Source: Streptomyces sp. JB150
Lineage (GTDB): Bacteria; Actinomycetota; Actinomycetes; Streptomycetales; Streptomycetaceae
Direction of reading: 5' to 3'
NCBI RefSeq assembly: GCF_011193355.1
Contig: NZ_CP049780.1
Span: forward strand, 4,939,703-5,003,702
DNA: 64,000 bases
Shown: in pieces, positions 1 to 8,796 of the stretch
Layout: every line of letters starts with the position of its first letter
Position numbering within the stretch: the stretch's first letter is position 1
Program-made: the position numbers and the translations under genes
The notes under the pieces: model-generated
Databases searched by the model: none
What the model was told of the DNA's origin: nothing
The model's input: the letters and a program-made list of their open reading frames with translations, nothing else

Positions 1-795
1 GTCTACGCCGACGAACGGCCCGAACTCTTCGACAGCGCGGGCGTGCCGGTGCAGCCCAACGGCGGCATCAGCGCCGAGTTCTGGTTCGGTCTGGAACCCG
101 GCAACGGCTACGACGTCTTCACCAAGCTCCTCTACGGCATCCGCACCTCGCTGATGATCTCCGTGGCGGTGACGGTCACGGTCGTCCTGACCGGCATCCT
201 GCTCGGCATCACCGCCGGCTACCTCGGCGGCAAGACGGACTACTGGATCAGCCGGATCATCGACTTCCTGCTCGCCTTCCCGGCCCAGCTGTTCTTCATC
301 GCCAGCATGCCGGTGGTGGTCGCCCTCTTCGTCCACCCGCGGGACGAGACCCCCACCTATGTGCGGGTGCTGGCGCTGATCATGGTGCAGTGGTTCCTGG
401 GCTGGATGAGCCTCGGCCGCATCCTCAGAGGCACCACACTCGCCCTGCGGGAACGGGAGTTCATCGAGGCGGCGAAGGTCAGCGGGGCCTCGCCGTGGCG
501 GATCATCCGCAAGGAGATCCTGCCGAACGTGGTCACCCCGATCCTGGTGCAGGCCACGTATCTGCTGCCCAACTTCGTGACCGCCGAGGCCGGCCTGTCC
601 TTCCTCGGGGTGGGCATCGTCGAACCGACGCCGGACTGGGGGCAGATGTTCTCCAAGGCGTCCACCGAACTCGTGATGCAGAACGACATCACGTACATGT
701 TCTTCCCCGGCGTCTCGATGATCATCTTCATCGTGGCTTTCAACCTGCTCGGGGACTCGGTCAGGGACGCCTTCGATCCCAAGACAGCGCGCTGA
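1..795 (+). CDS. bldKA: Peptide ABC transporter permease, DppC/OppC type (5'-truncated)
   Basis: The reading frame is open from the first base, so the start lies left of the window and the N-terminal membrane segment is missing. The 264 residues seen hold several hydrophobic helices and the binding-protein-dependent transport EAA loop (EAAKVSGASPWRIIRKEILPN), followed by the usual GLSFLGVGI segment. It would form the inner-membrane channel with the permease at 2753. Its position directly before a binding lipoprotein and the order permease, lipoprotein, permease, ATPase, ATPase match the bldK locus of S. coelicolor. The symbol rests on that order and not on an alignment. Confidence 0.9.
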   Translation, partial: VYADERPELFDSAGVPVQPNGGISAEFWFGLEPGNGYDVFTKLLYGIRTSLMISVAVTVTVVLTGILLGITAGYLGGKTDYWISRIIDFLLAFPAQLFFIASMPVVVALFVHPRDETPTYVRVLALIMVQWFLGWMSLGRILRGTTLALREREFIEAAKVSGASPWRIIRKEILPNVVTPILVQATYLLPNFVTAEAGLSFLGVGIVEPTPDWGQMFSKASTELVMQNDITYMFFPGVSMIIFIVAFNLLGDSVRDAFDPKTAR

Positions 796-842
796 CCATT
801 CCGTGTGCAACTGGTGCAACACAGATGGGTGGAATCTGAGTG

Positions 843-2657
843 ATGAGTAGGGGCGGACGCCACATACACGCCGCAATCTCAGTGCTCGCGGCCGGAGCTC
901 TCGTGCTCACCGGTTGCAGCGAGGGCGGCAGCAAGACCGGGAACGACAAGAACGACAAGGAACAGCAGGAGAACGCCCAGCGGCAGCAGAGTTCCATCCC
1001 GTTCGGCGACGCGAAGGACTCCGAGGGGCCCGCGCCCGAGGTGCCGGGCGCCAAGAGCGGCGGCACCATCTCCGTGCTGGCCCGCGACAGTTACGCCCAC
1101 CTCGACCCGGGCCAGATCTACGTCCAGGACGAGATGGCGGTCTCCCAGCTGATCCACAGAGGCCTCACCGGCTACAAGGCCACCAGCGGCGACGGCAAGA
1201 AGCACGAGATCGTCGGCGACCTCGCCACCGACCCGGGGACCACCACCGACGGCGGCAAGACCTGGAAGTACACGCTCAAGGACGGCATCAAGTGGGAGGA
1301 CGGCTCCCCGATCACGTCCAAGGACGTCCGGCACAGCGTCGAGCGCCTGTTCGCGCCGTTCATCAACCAGGGCCCGCCCTACCTCCAGCAGTGGCTGGCC
1401 GACACCCCCGGCGCCGACTACCGCAAGCTGCTGAAGGACGGCCCCTACAAGGGCAAGCACCTCCCGGACTCCCTGCTGGAGACCCCGGACGACAAGACGG
1501 TCGTCTTCAAGTTCAAAACCGCCCGACCCGACCTGCCGTACGCCCTGGCCATGGCCGGCTACGCGATCGTCCCCCAGAAGCTCGACACCAAGGCCAAGTA
1601 CGACAAGGACCCGGTGGCGGCGGGGCCGTACAAGATCCAGGAGTTCAAGTCCGGCAAGTCGATGACCCTGGTGCGCAACGAGAACTGGGACCCGAAGACG
1701 GACCCGCTGCGCCACCAGTACGTCGACCGGTTCGACATCACCTTCAACCACCAGTACGAGCAGTCCACCAAGGCGATGCTCGCCGACAACGGCAAGGACA
1801 AGACCGCCGTCAGCTTCAGCAACGCGGTCGACGCGGGCAACCTCTCCAAGGTGCTGAACGACCCGGGCCTGAAGGACCGTACGGTCACCGGCTACCAGCC
1901 GTACGTCGGCCAGATGAACATCAACCTCAGCCACCCGGAGCTGAAGGACATCAAGATCCGCCAGGCCATCGCCTACGCGCTCCCCGTCACGCCGTTCGTC
2001 CGCGCCTACGGCGGCACCGACGCGATGGAGGTCGCCGGCGGCATCCTCTCCCCGACGGTCAGCGGCTACAACGCGGCCTTCGACCCGTGGGGCAAGAAGA
2101 AGAAGCCCGCCGGTGACCCGGAGAAGGCCAAGCAGCTCCTTCAGGAGGCCGGCAAGACCGGCATGAAGCTGACCTTCGGCTACATCAACACCCCCGAGGG
2201 CCAGCAGTACTCCACCGCCATGGCGGCGGGCCTGGAGAAGGCCGGCTTCGACGTCCAGCGCCAGGAGATCCCGGCCGAGACCTACTACGACCAGGTCAGC
2301 GCCCTGGACAACAACTACGACATCTTCCACACCGCGTGGGGCGCCGACTGGCCGTCCGCCTCGACCGTGATCCCGCCGCTGTACGACGGCCGCGCGATCG
2401 CCGAGGGCGCGCAGAACTACTCGCAGGTCAACGACCCGAAGATCAACAGCGAGATCGACAGGATCAGCAAGATCACCGACCCGGCGAAGGCCGCGGCCGA
2501 GTGGGGCAAGCTCAACGAGTACATCGTCAAGGACGTCGTCAACGTCGTCCCGACCGCGTACTACAAGCAGGTCCAGATCGCCGGCTCCAAGATCGGCGGT
2601 CTCGTCTACGACGACGTGATCAGCGGCGTCGACCCGCGTCGCCTGTACGTCAAGTAA
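843..2657 (+). CDS. bldKB: Oligopeptide ABC transporter substrate-binding lipoprotein
   Basis: A family 5 extracellular solute-binding protein of 604 residues. The N-terminus has a Sec-type lipoprotein signal ending in the lipobox LTGC, then a charged Asn/Lys/Gln-rich linker before the folded domain starts near GGTISV. It should be lipid-anchored on the outer face of the membrane and deliver peptides to the permeases encoded on either side. A GTG directly precedes the ATG (840), so the start is uncertain by one codon. In S. coelicolor the BldKB-type protein is needed for import of an extracellular developmental signal; that role here is inferred from the operon. A stem-loop follows the stop. 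Confidence 0.93.
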   Translation: MSRGGRHIHAAISVLAAGALVLTGCSEGGSKTGNDKNDKEQQENAQRQQSSIPFGDAKDSEGPAPEVPGAKSGGTISVLARDSYAHLDPGQIYVQDEMAVSQLIHRGLTGYKATSGDGKKHEIVGDLATDPGTTTDGGKTWKYTLKDGIKWEDGSPITSKDVRHSVERLFAPFINQGPPYLQQWLADTPGADYRKLLKDGPYKGKHLPDSLLETPDDKTVVFKFKTARPDLPYALAMAGYAIVPQKLDTKAKYDKDPVAAGPYKIQEFKSGKSMTLVRNENWDPKTDPLRHQYVDRFDITFNHQYEQSTKAMLADNGKDKTAVSFSNAVDAGNLSKVLNDPGLKDRTVTGYQPYVGQMNINLSHPELKDIKIRQAIAYALPVTPFVRAYGGTDAMEVAGGILSPTVSGYNAAFDPWGKKKKPAGDPEKAKQLLQEAGKTGMKLTFGYINTPEGQQYSTAMAAGLEKAGFDVQRQEIPAETYYDQVSALDNNYDIFHTAWGADWPSASTVIPPLYDGRAIAEGAQNYSQVNDPKINSEIDRISKITDPAKAAAEWGKLNEYIVKDVVNVVPTAYYKQVQIAGSKIGGLVYDDVISGVDPRRLYVK

Positions 2658-2672
2658 CCCCTGCCCGGCCCG

Positions 2673-2716
2673 GCACCCGGTGCCCCGTCCGCGACCCGGC
2701 GGCGGGCACCGGGTAC
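2673..2716 (+). terminator. Stem-loop between binding-protein and permease genes
   Basis: Arms 2673-2685 (GCACCCGGTGCCC) and 2704-2716 (GGGCACCGGGTAC) pair at 12 of 13 positions, with further GC pairing outside. It lies between co-directional genes of one operon. In ABC operons such hairpins commonly give partial termination or protect the binding-protein mRNA; that function is inferred. Confidence 0.6.
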
Positions 2717-2752
2717 CGCCCGGCCCGCTGACGTCTGAGAGCTGCCCCTGCC

Positions 2753-3733
2753 ATGCTGCGCTTCCTCGTCCGCCGCGCCCTCGGCGCCGCCGTCATCCTC
2801 TTCCTGCTCTCCATCGTGACGTTCCTGATCTTCTACGGGATGCCACGTGACCCGGCGCTGCTGATCTGCGGCAAGTCGTGCACGCCGGCCAACCTGGAGA
2901 ACATCCGGCATGTGCTCGGCCTCGACAAGTCGATCCCCGAGCAGTACTGGCTGTTCCTGCACAACCTGGTCCTGGGCAGCGACGACTACCTCCAGGGCCC
3001 CTGCCCCGCGCCCTGCTTCGGCTACTCCTTCCACACCGGTGAGGCCGTCTGGGGCACCCTCACCGACCGGCTGCCGACCACCATCTCGCTCACCCTCGGC
3101 GCGGCCGTCTGCTTCCTCGCCTTCGGCCTGGGCGCCGGACTGCTCGCCGCCTGGCGGCGCGGCACCCTCATCGACAAGACGGCCACCGCCACCGCCATGG
3201 TCGTCAGCTCGATGCAGATCTACTTCCTCGGCCCGCTGGCGCTGGCGATCCTCGTCTACCAGACCCAGCTGTTCGAGAAGCCGGCGTACAACGAGTTCAC
3301 CGAGGACCCCGTCGCCTGGTTCACCGGGCTGATCATCCCCTGGGTGATCCTGTCGACCATCTTCGCCGCCCAGTACACGCGTATGGCCCGCTCGGCGATG
3401 ATCGAACAGCTCCAGGAGGACCATGTGCGCACCGCCCGCGCCAAGGGCATGTCCCGGCGGTACGTCTTCTTCCGCTACGCCTGGCGCGGCTCGCTGATCC
3501 CGATCGTCACCATCTTCGGCATCGACATGGGGTCCCTGTTCGGCGGCGCCATCATCACCGAGTACACCTTCGGCCTGCCGGGGCTCGGGCGGCTCGCGGT
3601 GGACGCGGTGGCCTTCAGCGACCTGCCGCTGCTGCTCGGCGTGATGCTCTTCGCGGCCTCGATGATCCTGCTGTTCAACATCGTCGTCGACGCCGCCTAC
3701 GCCTTCATCGACCCGCGCGTGCGGCTGTCCTAG
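2753..3733 (+). CDS. bldKC: Peptide ABC transporter permease, DppB/OppB type
   Basis: An inner-membrane permease of 326 residues with the family N-terminus MLRFLVRR, about six hydrophobic helices and the EAA-type loop around TARAKGMSRRYVFFRYAWRG. The first large external loop is longer than in classical DppB and contains four cysteines in two pairs (CGKSC and CPAPC), likely disulfide-bonded outside the cell. The inverted paralogue at 14908 has the same cysteine pattern. It forms the second half of the channel with the permease at the left edge. ATG start; the ATPase gene follows after 10 bp, so translation is probably coupled. Confidence 0.93.
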   Translation: MLRFLVRRALGAAVILFLLSIVTFLIFYGMPRDPALLICGKSCTPANLENIRHVLGLDKSIPEQYWLFLHNLVLGSDDYLQGPCPAPCFGYSFHTGEAVWGTLTDRLPTTISLTLGAAVCFLAFGLGAGLLAAWRRGTLIDKTATATAMVVSSMQIYFLGPLALAILVYQTQLFEKPAYNEFTEDPVAWFTGLIIPWVILSTIFAAQYTRMARSAMIEQLQEDHVRTARAKGMSRRYVFFRYAWRGSLIPIVTIFGIDMGSLFGGAIITEYTFGLPGLGRLAVDAVAFSDLPLLLGVMLFAASMILLFNIVVDAAYAFIDPRVRLS

Positions 3734-3743
3734 GAGCCCTGTC

Positions 3744-4805
3744 GTGACCACTGTGACCAAGGAAGCCGGCGCGCCGCGCCCGGCCGCCGGGGACGCCTTC
3801 CTCTCGGTGCGGGACCTGCACGTCAGCTTCCGCACCGAGGACGGGACCGTCCGGGCCGTCGACGGGCTCTCCTTCGACCTGGAGCGCGGCCGCACGCTCG
3901 GCATCGTCGGCGAGTCCGGCTCCGGCAAGTCCGTCACCAACCTGACCATCCTCGGCCTGCACAACCCGATGTTCACCACCGTCGAGGGTGAGATCCTGCT
4001 CGACGGCAAGGAGCTGACCACGGCCCGCGAGTCCGAGCTGGAGAGGCTGCGCGGCAACAAGGTCGCCATGATCTTCCAGGACCCGCTCACCGCGCTCTCC
4101 CCCTACTACACGGTCGGCCGGCAGATCGCCGAGCCGTTCCGCAAGCACACCGGAGCCTCCAAGAAGGAGGCCTGGGAGCGGGCGGTGGAGATGCTCGGCA
4201 AGGTCGGCATACCCAACCCGGGGCAGCGGGCCAAGGACTACCCGCACCAGTTCTCCGGCGGCATGCGCCAGCGCGCGATGATCGCCATGGCCCTGGTGTG
4301 CGACCCCGACCTGCTGATCGCCGACGAGCCGACCACGGCCCTCGACGTCACGGTCCAGGCCCAGATCCTGGACCTGCTGAAGGACCTCCAGCGGGAGTTC
4401 GGCTCGGCGATCATCTTCATCACCCACGACCTCGGCGTCATCGCCGACATGGCCGACGACATCATGGTGATGTACGCGGGCAACGCGGTGGAGCGCGGCA
4501 CGGTCGACGAGGTGCTGCGGGCACCCCAGCACCCGTACACCTGGGGCCTGCTGAACTCCATGCCCCGCCTGGACTCGGACGTCGCCACACCGCTCGCGCC
4601 CATCCCCGGCACGCCGCCCTCGCTGCTCACCCCGCCGTCCGGCTGCCGCTTCCACCCGCGCTGTACCTTCCGGGACCGGGTCGGCGGCGACCGCTGTGTC
4701 ACCGAGCGCCCGCCGCTGGCGCCGGGCCGGGCCTCCGCCTGCCATCTGACGGCGGAGCAGAAGCGGACCGTCTTCATCGAAGAGATCAAGCCCCGGCTGG
4801 GCTGA
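3744..4805 (+). CDS. bldKD: Peptide ABC transporter ATP-binding protein, DppD/OppD type
   Basis: A cytoplasmic ATPase of 353 residues. Walker A is GESGSGKS, the signature is FSGGMRQR, Walker B is [12 protein letters not shown] and the switch histidine is in ITHDLG. The C-terminal oligopeptide-transporter extension carries four conserved cysteines (CRFHPRC, then DRC, then ACHL). In DppD/OppD-type proteins of mycobacteria this cysteine cluster is known to bind an iron-sulfur cluster. It pairs with the ATPase encoded next to energise peptide import. GTG start. Confidence 0.94.
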   Translation: MTTVTKEAGAPRPAAGDAFLSVRDLHVSFRTEDGTVRAVDGLSFDLERGRTLGIVGESGSGKSVTNLTILGLHNPMFTTVEGEILLDGKELTTARESELERLRGNKVAMIFQDPLTALSPYYTVGRQIAEPFRKHTGASKKEAWERAVEMLGKVGIPNPGQRAKDYPHQFSGGMRQRAMIAMALVCDPDLLIADEPTTALDVTVQAQILDLLKDLQREFGSAIIFITHDLGVIADMADDIMVMYAGNAVERGTVDEVLRAPQHPYTWGLLNSMPRLDSDVATPLAPIPGTPPSLLTPPSGCRFHPRCTFRDRVGGDRCVTERPPLAPGRASACHLTAEQKRTVFIEEIKPRLG

Positions 4806-4824
4806 CGCAGGAGAAAGAGGAGTC

Positions 4825-5946
4825 ATGAAGGAAGACCTCGTCCTCCCCGCCCCGCGCGAGGCGGCCGCCGGTCCGGCAGGGGAACCGCTGCTCGTGGTGG
4901 AAGGGCTGACCAAGCACTTCCCGGTCAAGGGCGGCTTCCCGGTCCGGCGCACGGTCGGCCAGGTCCAGGCGGTGGACGGCATCGACCTGACCGTGCACGA
5001 GGGGGAGAGTTTCGGCCTGGTCGGGGAGTCGGGCTGCGGCAAGTCGACGACGGGCCGGCTGATCACCCGGCTGATGGAGCCGACCGCGGGCCGGATCGCG
5101 TACCGCGGCCGGGACATCACCCATGCCACGCGCAAGCAGCTCGCCCCGATCCGCTCCGAGATCCAGATGATCTTCCAGGACCCGTACTCCTCGCTGAACC
5201 CGCGCCAGACCGTCGGCAAGATCATCTCGGGTCCGATGGAGATCAACGGGATCAACCCGCCCGGCGGTCGCGAGAAGCGCGTCCGGGAGCTGTTGGAGAT
5301 CGTCGGCCTCAACCCCGAGCACTACAACCGCTTCCCGCACGAGTTCTCCGGCGGCCAGCGCCAGCGCATCGGCGTGGCCCGCGCGCTCGCCCTGGAACCG
5401 AAGCTGATCGTGGCGGACGAGCCGGTCTCCGCGCTGGACGTCTCCATCCAGGCCCAGGTGGTCAACCTGCTCCAGCAGGTCCAGCGCGACCTCGGCATCG
5501 CCTTCGTCTTCATCGCCCACGACCTCGCCGTCGTCCGGCACTTCTCGCAGCGCGTGGCCGTCATGTACCTCGGCAAGGTCATCGAGGTCGGCGACCGCGC
5601 GTCCATCTACACCCGGCCCCGGCACCCCTACACCCACGCCCTGCTCTCCGCCGTGCCCGAGGTGTCCGTGGCCGGCGAGCCCACGGGTCGCCGCGAACGC
5701 ATCCGCCTCGCCGGCGACGTGCCCTCCCCGATCAGCCCGCCCTCCGGCTGCCGCTTCCGTACCCGCTGCTGGAAGGCGCAGGACAAGTGCGCGACCGAGG
5801 AACCGCCCCTGACCCGCGCCGCCGGCAACCGCGAGGGCCACCTGACGGCCTGCCACTACCCGGAGGACCCGACGACCGAGGCCCGCACCGAGGACATCGT
5901 CCTGGACCCGGCGCTGGCGGCACTGGAGGAGCACCAGGAGGACTGA
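4825..5946 (+). CDS. bldKE: Peptide ABC transporter ATP-binding protein, DppF/OppF type
   Basis: The second ATPase of operon 1, 373 residues, with Walker A GESGCGKS, signature FSGGQRQR, Walker [13 protein letters not shown], switch IAHDLAV and the C-terminal cysteine motif [14 protein letters not shown]. Its start is well supported by AAAGAGGAG upstream of ATG. Bases 5209-5573 are almost identical to an inverted segment of the paralogue at 12755-13804, with two synonymous differences in 365 bp, while the flanks diverge normally. This points to recent gene conversion. A VOC gene follows 12 bp downstream and may be co-transcribed. Confidence 0.94.
   Translation: MKEDLVLPAPREAAAGPAGEPLLVVEGLTKHFPVKGGFPVRRTVGQVQAVDGIDLTVHEGESFGLVGESGCGKSTTGRLITRLMEPTAGRIAYRGRDITHATRKQLAPIRSEIQMIFQDPYSSLNPRQTVGKIISGPMEINGINPPGGREKRVRELLEIVGLNPEHYNRFPHEFSGGQRQRIGVARALALEPKLIVADEPVSALDVSIQAQVVNLLQQVQRDLGIAFVFIAHDLAVVRHFSQRVAVMYLGKVIEVGDRASIYTRPRHPYTHALLSAVPEVSVAGEPTGRRERIRLAGDVPSPISPPSGCRFRTRCWKAQDKCATEEPPLTRAAGNREGHLTACHYPEDPTTEARTEDIVLDPALAALEEHQED
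5209..5573 (+). repeat. 365-bp near-identical inverted repeat, copy 1
   Basis: This segment inside the operon 1 DppF-type ATPase gene equals the reverse complement of 13101-13465 except for two third-codon-position changes (Gly GGT/GGC and Ala GCC/GCG). Similarity drops sharply at both ends. It encodes the region from just upstream of KIISGPM to VMYLG, which includes the signature and Walker B motifs. Confidence 0.95.
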
Positions 5947-5958
5947 GAGGATCGGTCC

Positions 5959-6357
5959 GTGCTGCATCACGTGGAGCTGTGGGTGCCCGACCTGGACCGG
6001 GCGGCCCGCTCACTGGGCTGGCTGCTGGAACGGCTCGGCTGGGCGCCGTACCAGCACTGGCCCGCGGGCCGGAGCTGGCGGCTGGGGGAGACGTACGTCG
6101 TCGTCGAGCGGTCACCGGACCTGCGCGGAGACCACCACGACCGCATGCGGCCGGGCCTGAACCACCTCGCCTTCCACGTCCCCGGCGACCGGACGGGTCT
6201 CGACGCGCTGGTCGCGCAGGCCATGGACCACGGGTGGACGCTGCTGTTCCCGGAGCGCCATCCGTACGCGGGCGGTAGGCGGCACTGTGCCGCCTACCTG
6301 GAGAACGCCGACGGCTTCGAGGTCGAACTGGTGGCACGCGCCGTGTCGCCGCCCTGA
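5959..6357 (+). CDS. VOC (glyoxalase/bleomycin-resistance) family protein
   Basis: A small cytoplasmic protein of 132 residues beginning MLHHVELWVPDLDRA, typical of a vicinal-oxygen-chelate half-domain. Candidate metal ligands include the His of HHVEL, the His of LNHLAFHV and the Glu of FEVELVA near the end. The family covers glyoxalases, dioxygenases and antibiotic-sequestering proteins, and the substrate cannot be told from sequence. GTG start, 12 bp after the ATPase gene, so it may be read with operon 1. This is the last gene before the accessory interval. Confidence 0.85.
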   Translation: MLHHVELWVPDLDRAARSLGWLLERLGWAPYQHWPAGRSWRLGETYVVVERSPDLRGDHHDRMRPGLNHLAFHVPGDRTGLDALVAQAMDHGWTLLFPERHPYAGGRRHCAAYLENADGFEVELVARAVSPP

Positions 6358-6414
6358 CTCCGCGTTCGTCAATTGACTCGACAGGCGAACGCGCGAACCG
6401 TCATGCTCCCTCCG

Positions 6415-6918
6415 ATGACACGCACCGACACGCCTCCCGCCTGGGACGAGCGCACTCAGCTGACCACCTTTCTCGACTACACCCGTGACACGGCCCGCGC
6501 CAAGTGCGAGGGCCTGTCCGCGGAGGGGGCCCGCACGGCGCCCCTGCCGGGCTCGCCGCTGATGACCGTCTCGGGGCTGATCAACCACCTGCGGTGGGTC
6601 GAGTACTACTGGTTCCAGGTGGTCTTCCTCGGCGAGGAGGACGAAGGTCCGTGGACCGAGGAGGACCCGGACCGCGAGATGCGCATCGCGGTGGACATCC
6701 CGCTCCCGGAGCTGCTGCGCGCGTACGCCGACCAGTCCGCCCGCTACCGGGAGCTGGTCGCCGCCCACGACCTGGACGCCCGGTCCCAGGGCACCGTCCG
6801 CAGCGGCCTCACGGTCGACCTGCGCTGGATCCTGCACCACCTCATCGAGGAAACGGCACGGCACAACGGCCACCTGGACATCGTGCGGGAACTGGTCGAC
6901 GGGACGACCGGGGTCTAG
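6415..6918 (+). CDS. DinB family protein
   Basis: A protein of 167 residues with the DinB/YfiT four-helix pattern. One conserved histidine lies in INHLRWVEYYW and two more in LHHLIEETARHNGHLD near the C-terminus; in the family such residues bind a divalent metal. Some DinB relatives are mycothiol- or bacillithiol-dependent transferases, which would suit a mycothiol producer, but no substrate can be assigned. ATG codons at 6403 and 6415 and a TTG at 6373 are possible starts; 6415 gives the family-like N-terminus MTRTDTPPAWDERTQL. The TAG stop lies in a CTAG tetramer exactly at the left end of the IS element. Confidence 0.8.
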   Translation: MTRTDTPPAWDERTQLTTFLDYTRDTARAKCEGLSAEGARTAPLPGSPLMTVSGLINHLRWVEYYWFQVVFLGEEDEGPWTEEDPDREMRIAVDIPLPELLRAYADQSARYRELVAAHDLDARSQGTVRSGLTVDLRWILHHLIEETARHNGHLDIVRELVDGTTGV

Positions 6919-7783
6919 GCAGTTTCGTTCGGATCACCGGGCGGCCGGAGGAAGATGCCTGCGATGTGGACTCCGGCCAGGTAGATGGTGGCGGTCTTCT
7001 CGTAGCGGGTGGCGATGCCGCGCCACTGCTTCAGGCGGTTGATGCACCGCTCGGCGGTGTTGCGCTGCTTGTGAGTCTCGCGGTCGAAGGCCGCTGGCCT
7101 GCCGCCGCGGCTGCCCCGGCGGAGCCGGTGTGCGCGCTGGTCGTCGGGGACGGGGATCACTGCCCGGATGCCGCGCCTGGGCAGGTGCTCGCGGATCGCG
7201 CGGGAGGAGTACGCCTTGTCGGCCAGGACCAGGTCCGGCCTGGTGCGAGGCCGTCCCCGCCGACGGGGAACGCGCAGGCGGGCCATGACGTCGGTGAAGG
7301 CCGGTGCATCACCGGCCTGTCCGGCCGTGAGATGGAACGCGAGGGGCCGGCAGCGGCCATCGGCAACCAGGTGGATCTTCGTGGTCAGTCCGCCGCGGGA
7401 CCGTCCGATGGCGTGATCGCCCGGCTCGCCGGCCGGGGCCCCTTTTTGCGGGCTCCGGCCGCGTGCTGGTGAGCTCGCACAATGGTGGAGTCCACCGACA
7501 CGGCCCAGGCGAGGTCCTCGTCCGCGTCGGCCTGGGCCACCAGGGCGGTGAACACCCGCTCCCAGGTGCCGTCGACGGCCCACATCCGCGGCCGGTTGTA
7601 GACGCCCCGCCAGTTGCCGTATCTCTCCGGCAGATGCACCCACTGCGTACAGGTCCGGAACTTGTAGGCGATCGCGTCGATCACCTCACGATGGTCCCGC
7701 CACCGACCACCCCGCTTCGGCGCCCGGTCCGGGAGCAACGGCTCGATCCGCGCCCACTGCGCATCAGTCAACGGCACACCCAA
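6915..7783 (-). CDS. IS5-type transposase, two frames joined by a probable -1 frameshift
   Basis: The first frame (7783 down to about 7442) starts MGVPLTDAQWARIEPLLPD and holds the first catalytic Asp in SVDSTIV. The second frame (ending 6915) holds the second Asp in LVLADKAYSS and the Glu in NTAERCINRLKQW, giving a DDE set of about 289 residues when joined. The frames meet at C-AAA-AAG (7448-7442 on the minus strand), a run suited to programmed -1 slippage as in many IS5-group elements. The TAG stop of the second frame lies outside the inverted repeat and is supplied by the CTAG target. The element may still be functional. Confidence 0.88.
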
Positions 7784-7810
7784 CGACCGACTGATCCAAA
7801 CGAAACCGCC
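6918..7810 (-). mobile_element. IS5-type insertion sequence (IS427-like), 893 bp
   Basis: Terminal inverted repeats are 6918-6936 and 7792-7810. Their 19-bp sequences, GGCAGTTTCGTTCGGATCA and GGCGGTTTCGTTTGGATCA, match at 17 positions. One transposase is encoded on the minus strand in two overlapping frames. The left end abuts CTAG (6915-6918). No target duplication is seen on the right, where a gene fragment begins at once. Loss of the duplication suggests that a deletion or recombination used the right end. Confidence 0.9.
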
Positions 7811-7812
7811 GA

Positions 7813-8026
7813 GCCGCGACAGCCGCCGTGGAAGGCGTCACCTTCCTGGACGCGCCGGTCAGCGAAGGCGTGCAGGGCGCGGAGGCCACTACCCTCGCGA
7901 TCACGGTGGGCGGTGACGAAGCCGCGCTGGAGAAGGTGCGCCCGCTGCTGGAGACGTGCGCCGGAAGCGTCGTGCGCGTCGGTGACAGTGGCAGCGGCCA
8001 GGTCGTGAAGCTGGCCGACAACCTGG
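7813..8026 (+). pseudogene. Fragment of a 3-hydroxyisobutyrate dehydrogenase-like gene
   Basis: About 70 codons read VTFLDAPVSEG, LAITVGGDEAA and GSGQVVKLADNL, the middle of the NAD-binding domain of the beta-hydroxyacid dehydrogenase family. The cofactor-binding N-terminus and the helical C-terminal domain are both absent. The fragment begins directly at the right end of the IS element and runs out before the PspA gene. The 5' part is not found left of the IS, so DNA has been deleted and not merely interrupted. Confidence 0.8.
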
Positions 8027-8041
8027 GCGGAGGGGGGATGG

Positions 8042-8752
8042 CTATGCGGCTTTCAGGGCCGCCAGACGCGCCTCGATCTCGGTTGCGTCGCCGAGTCCTT
8101 CGAGCTGCTCGAACTGCGCGTCCACGGAGGAGGCGGCGAGTTCCTCCTTGCCCATGGCCCGGGCCTCCTCGCGGCGCACCTTCTCCTCGAACCGGCTGAG
8201 TTCGCTCGTCGGATCGAGTACGTCGATGCTTTTGACTGCGTCCAGCATGCGGTTCTGTGCCTCGGCGGACTTCGACCGTGCCACAAGCTGGTCGCGCTTG
8301 CCGTGCAGTTCACTGAGTTTGAGCTGCATCTGGTCCAGGCCGGTCTTGAGTTTGTCCACGATGGCCGTGTTGGAAGCGATGGTCGGCTCGGCTGCCGTGG
8401 CCTCCCTTTCGGACTGCAGCTGCCTGCTCAGGGCGACCTTGGCCAAGGTGTCGAACCTGTCCGCGTCCGCGGGGTCTCCCGCAGCGCGCAGTTCGTCTGC
8501 CTTCTTGCTGGCCGCGAGTGCCTTGCGGCCCCATTCGGCGGCGGCCTCCTTGTCCTCCCTGTAGTCCTGTTCCATCAGGCGCAGGTTGCCGATGGTGGTG
8601 GCCACCGCCTGCTCCGCCTCGTTGATGTTGTTGGTGTAGTCGCGGATCAGCTGGTCCAGCATCAGCTGAGGATCTTCCGCTTGGTCGAGCAGGGCGTTGA
8701 TGTTGGCGCGGGCGAGCTGAGCGACCCGTCCCAAGATGGTTTGCTTGGTCAT
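8042..8752 (-). CDS. PspA/IM30 family membrane-stress protein
   Basis: A protein of 236 residues with the PspA/IM30 N-terminus MTKQTILGRVAQLARANINALLDQ and a long, heavily charged helical body with no membrane span. PspA proteins are peripheral ESCRT-III-like membrane proteins that bind damaged inner membrane. ATG start with a purine-rich GGAGAGGTGCC before it. It lies 44 bp downstream of the TPM-domain gene on the same strand, so the two are probably one transcript. No PspF-type regulator or PspB/C gene is near. Confidence 0.92.
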   Translation of the reverse strand: MTKQTILGRVAQLARANINALLDQAEDPQLMLDQLIRDYTNNINEAEQAVATTIGNLRLMEQDYREDKEAAAEWGRKALAASKKADELRAAGDPADADRFDTLAKVALSRQLQSEREATAAEPTIASNTAIVDKLKTGLDQMQLKLSELHGKRDQLVARSKSAEAQNRMLDAVKSIDVLDPTSELSRFEEKVRREEARAMGKEELAASSVDAQFEQLEGLGDATEIEARLAALKAA

Positions 8753-8796
8753 GGCACCTCTCCTTTGAACAGGTGATGGAAGAAGATCGGGTGGTG

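Noticed and set aside
879..2330. Long antisense open frame opposite the first binding-protein gene (and similar ones opposite most genes)
   Set aside because: Long antisense frames are expected at this GC content; the translations are Arg/Val/Gly-biased without domains or ribosome-binding sites.
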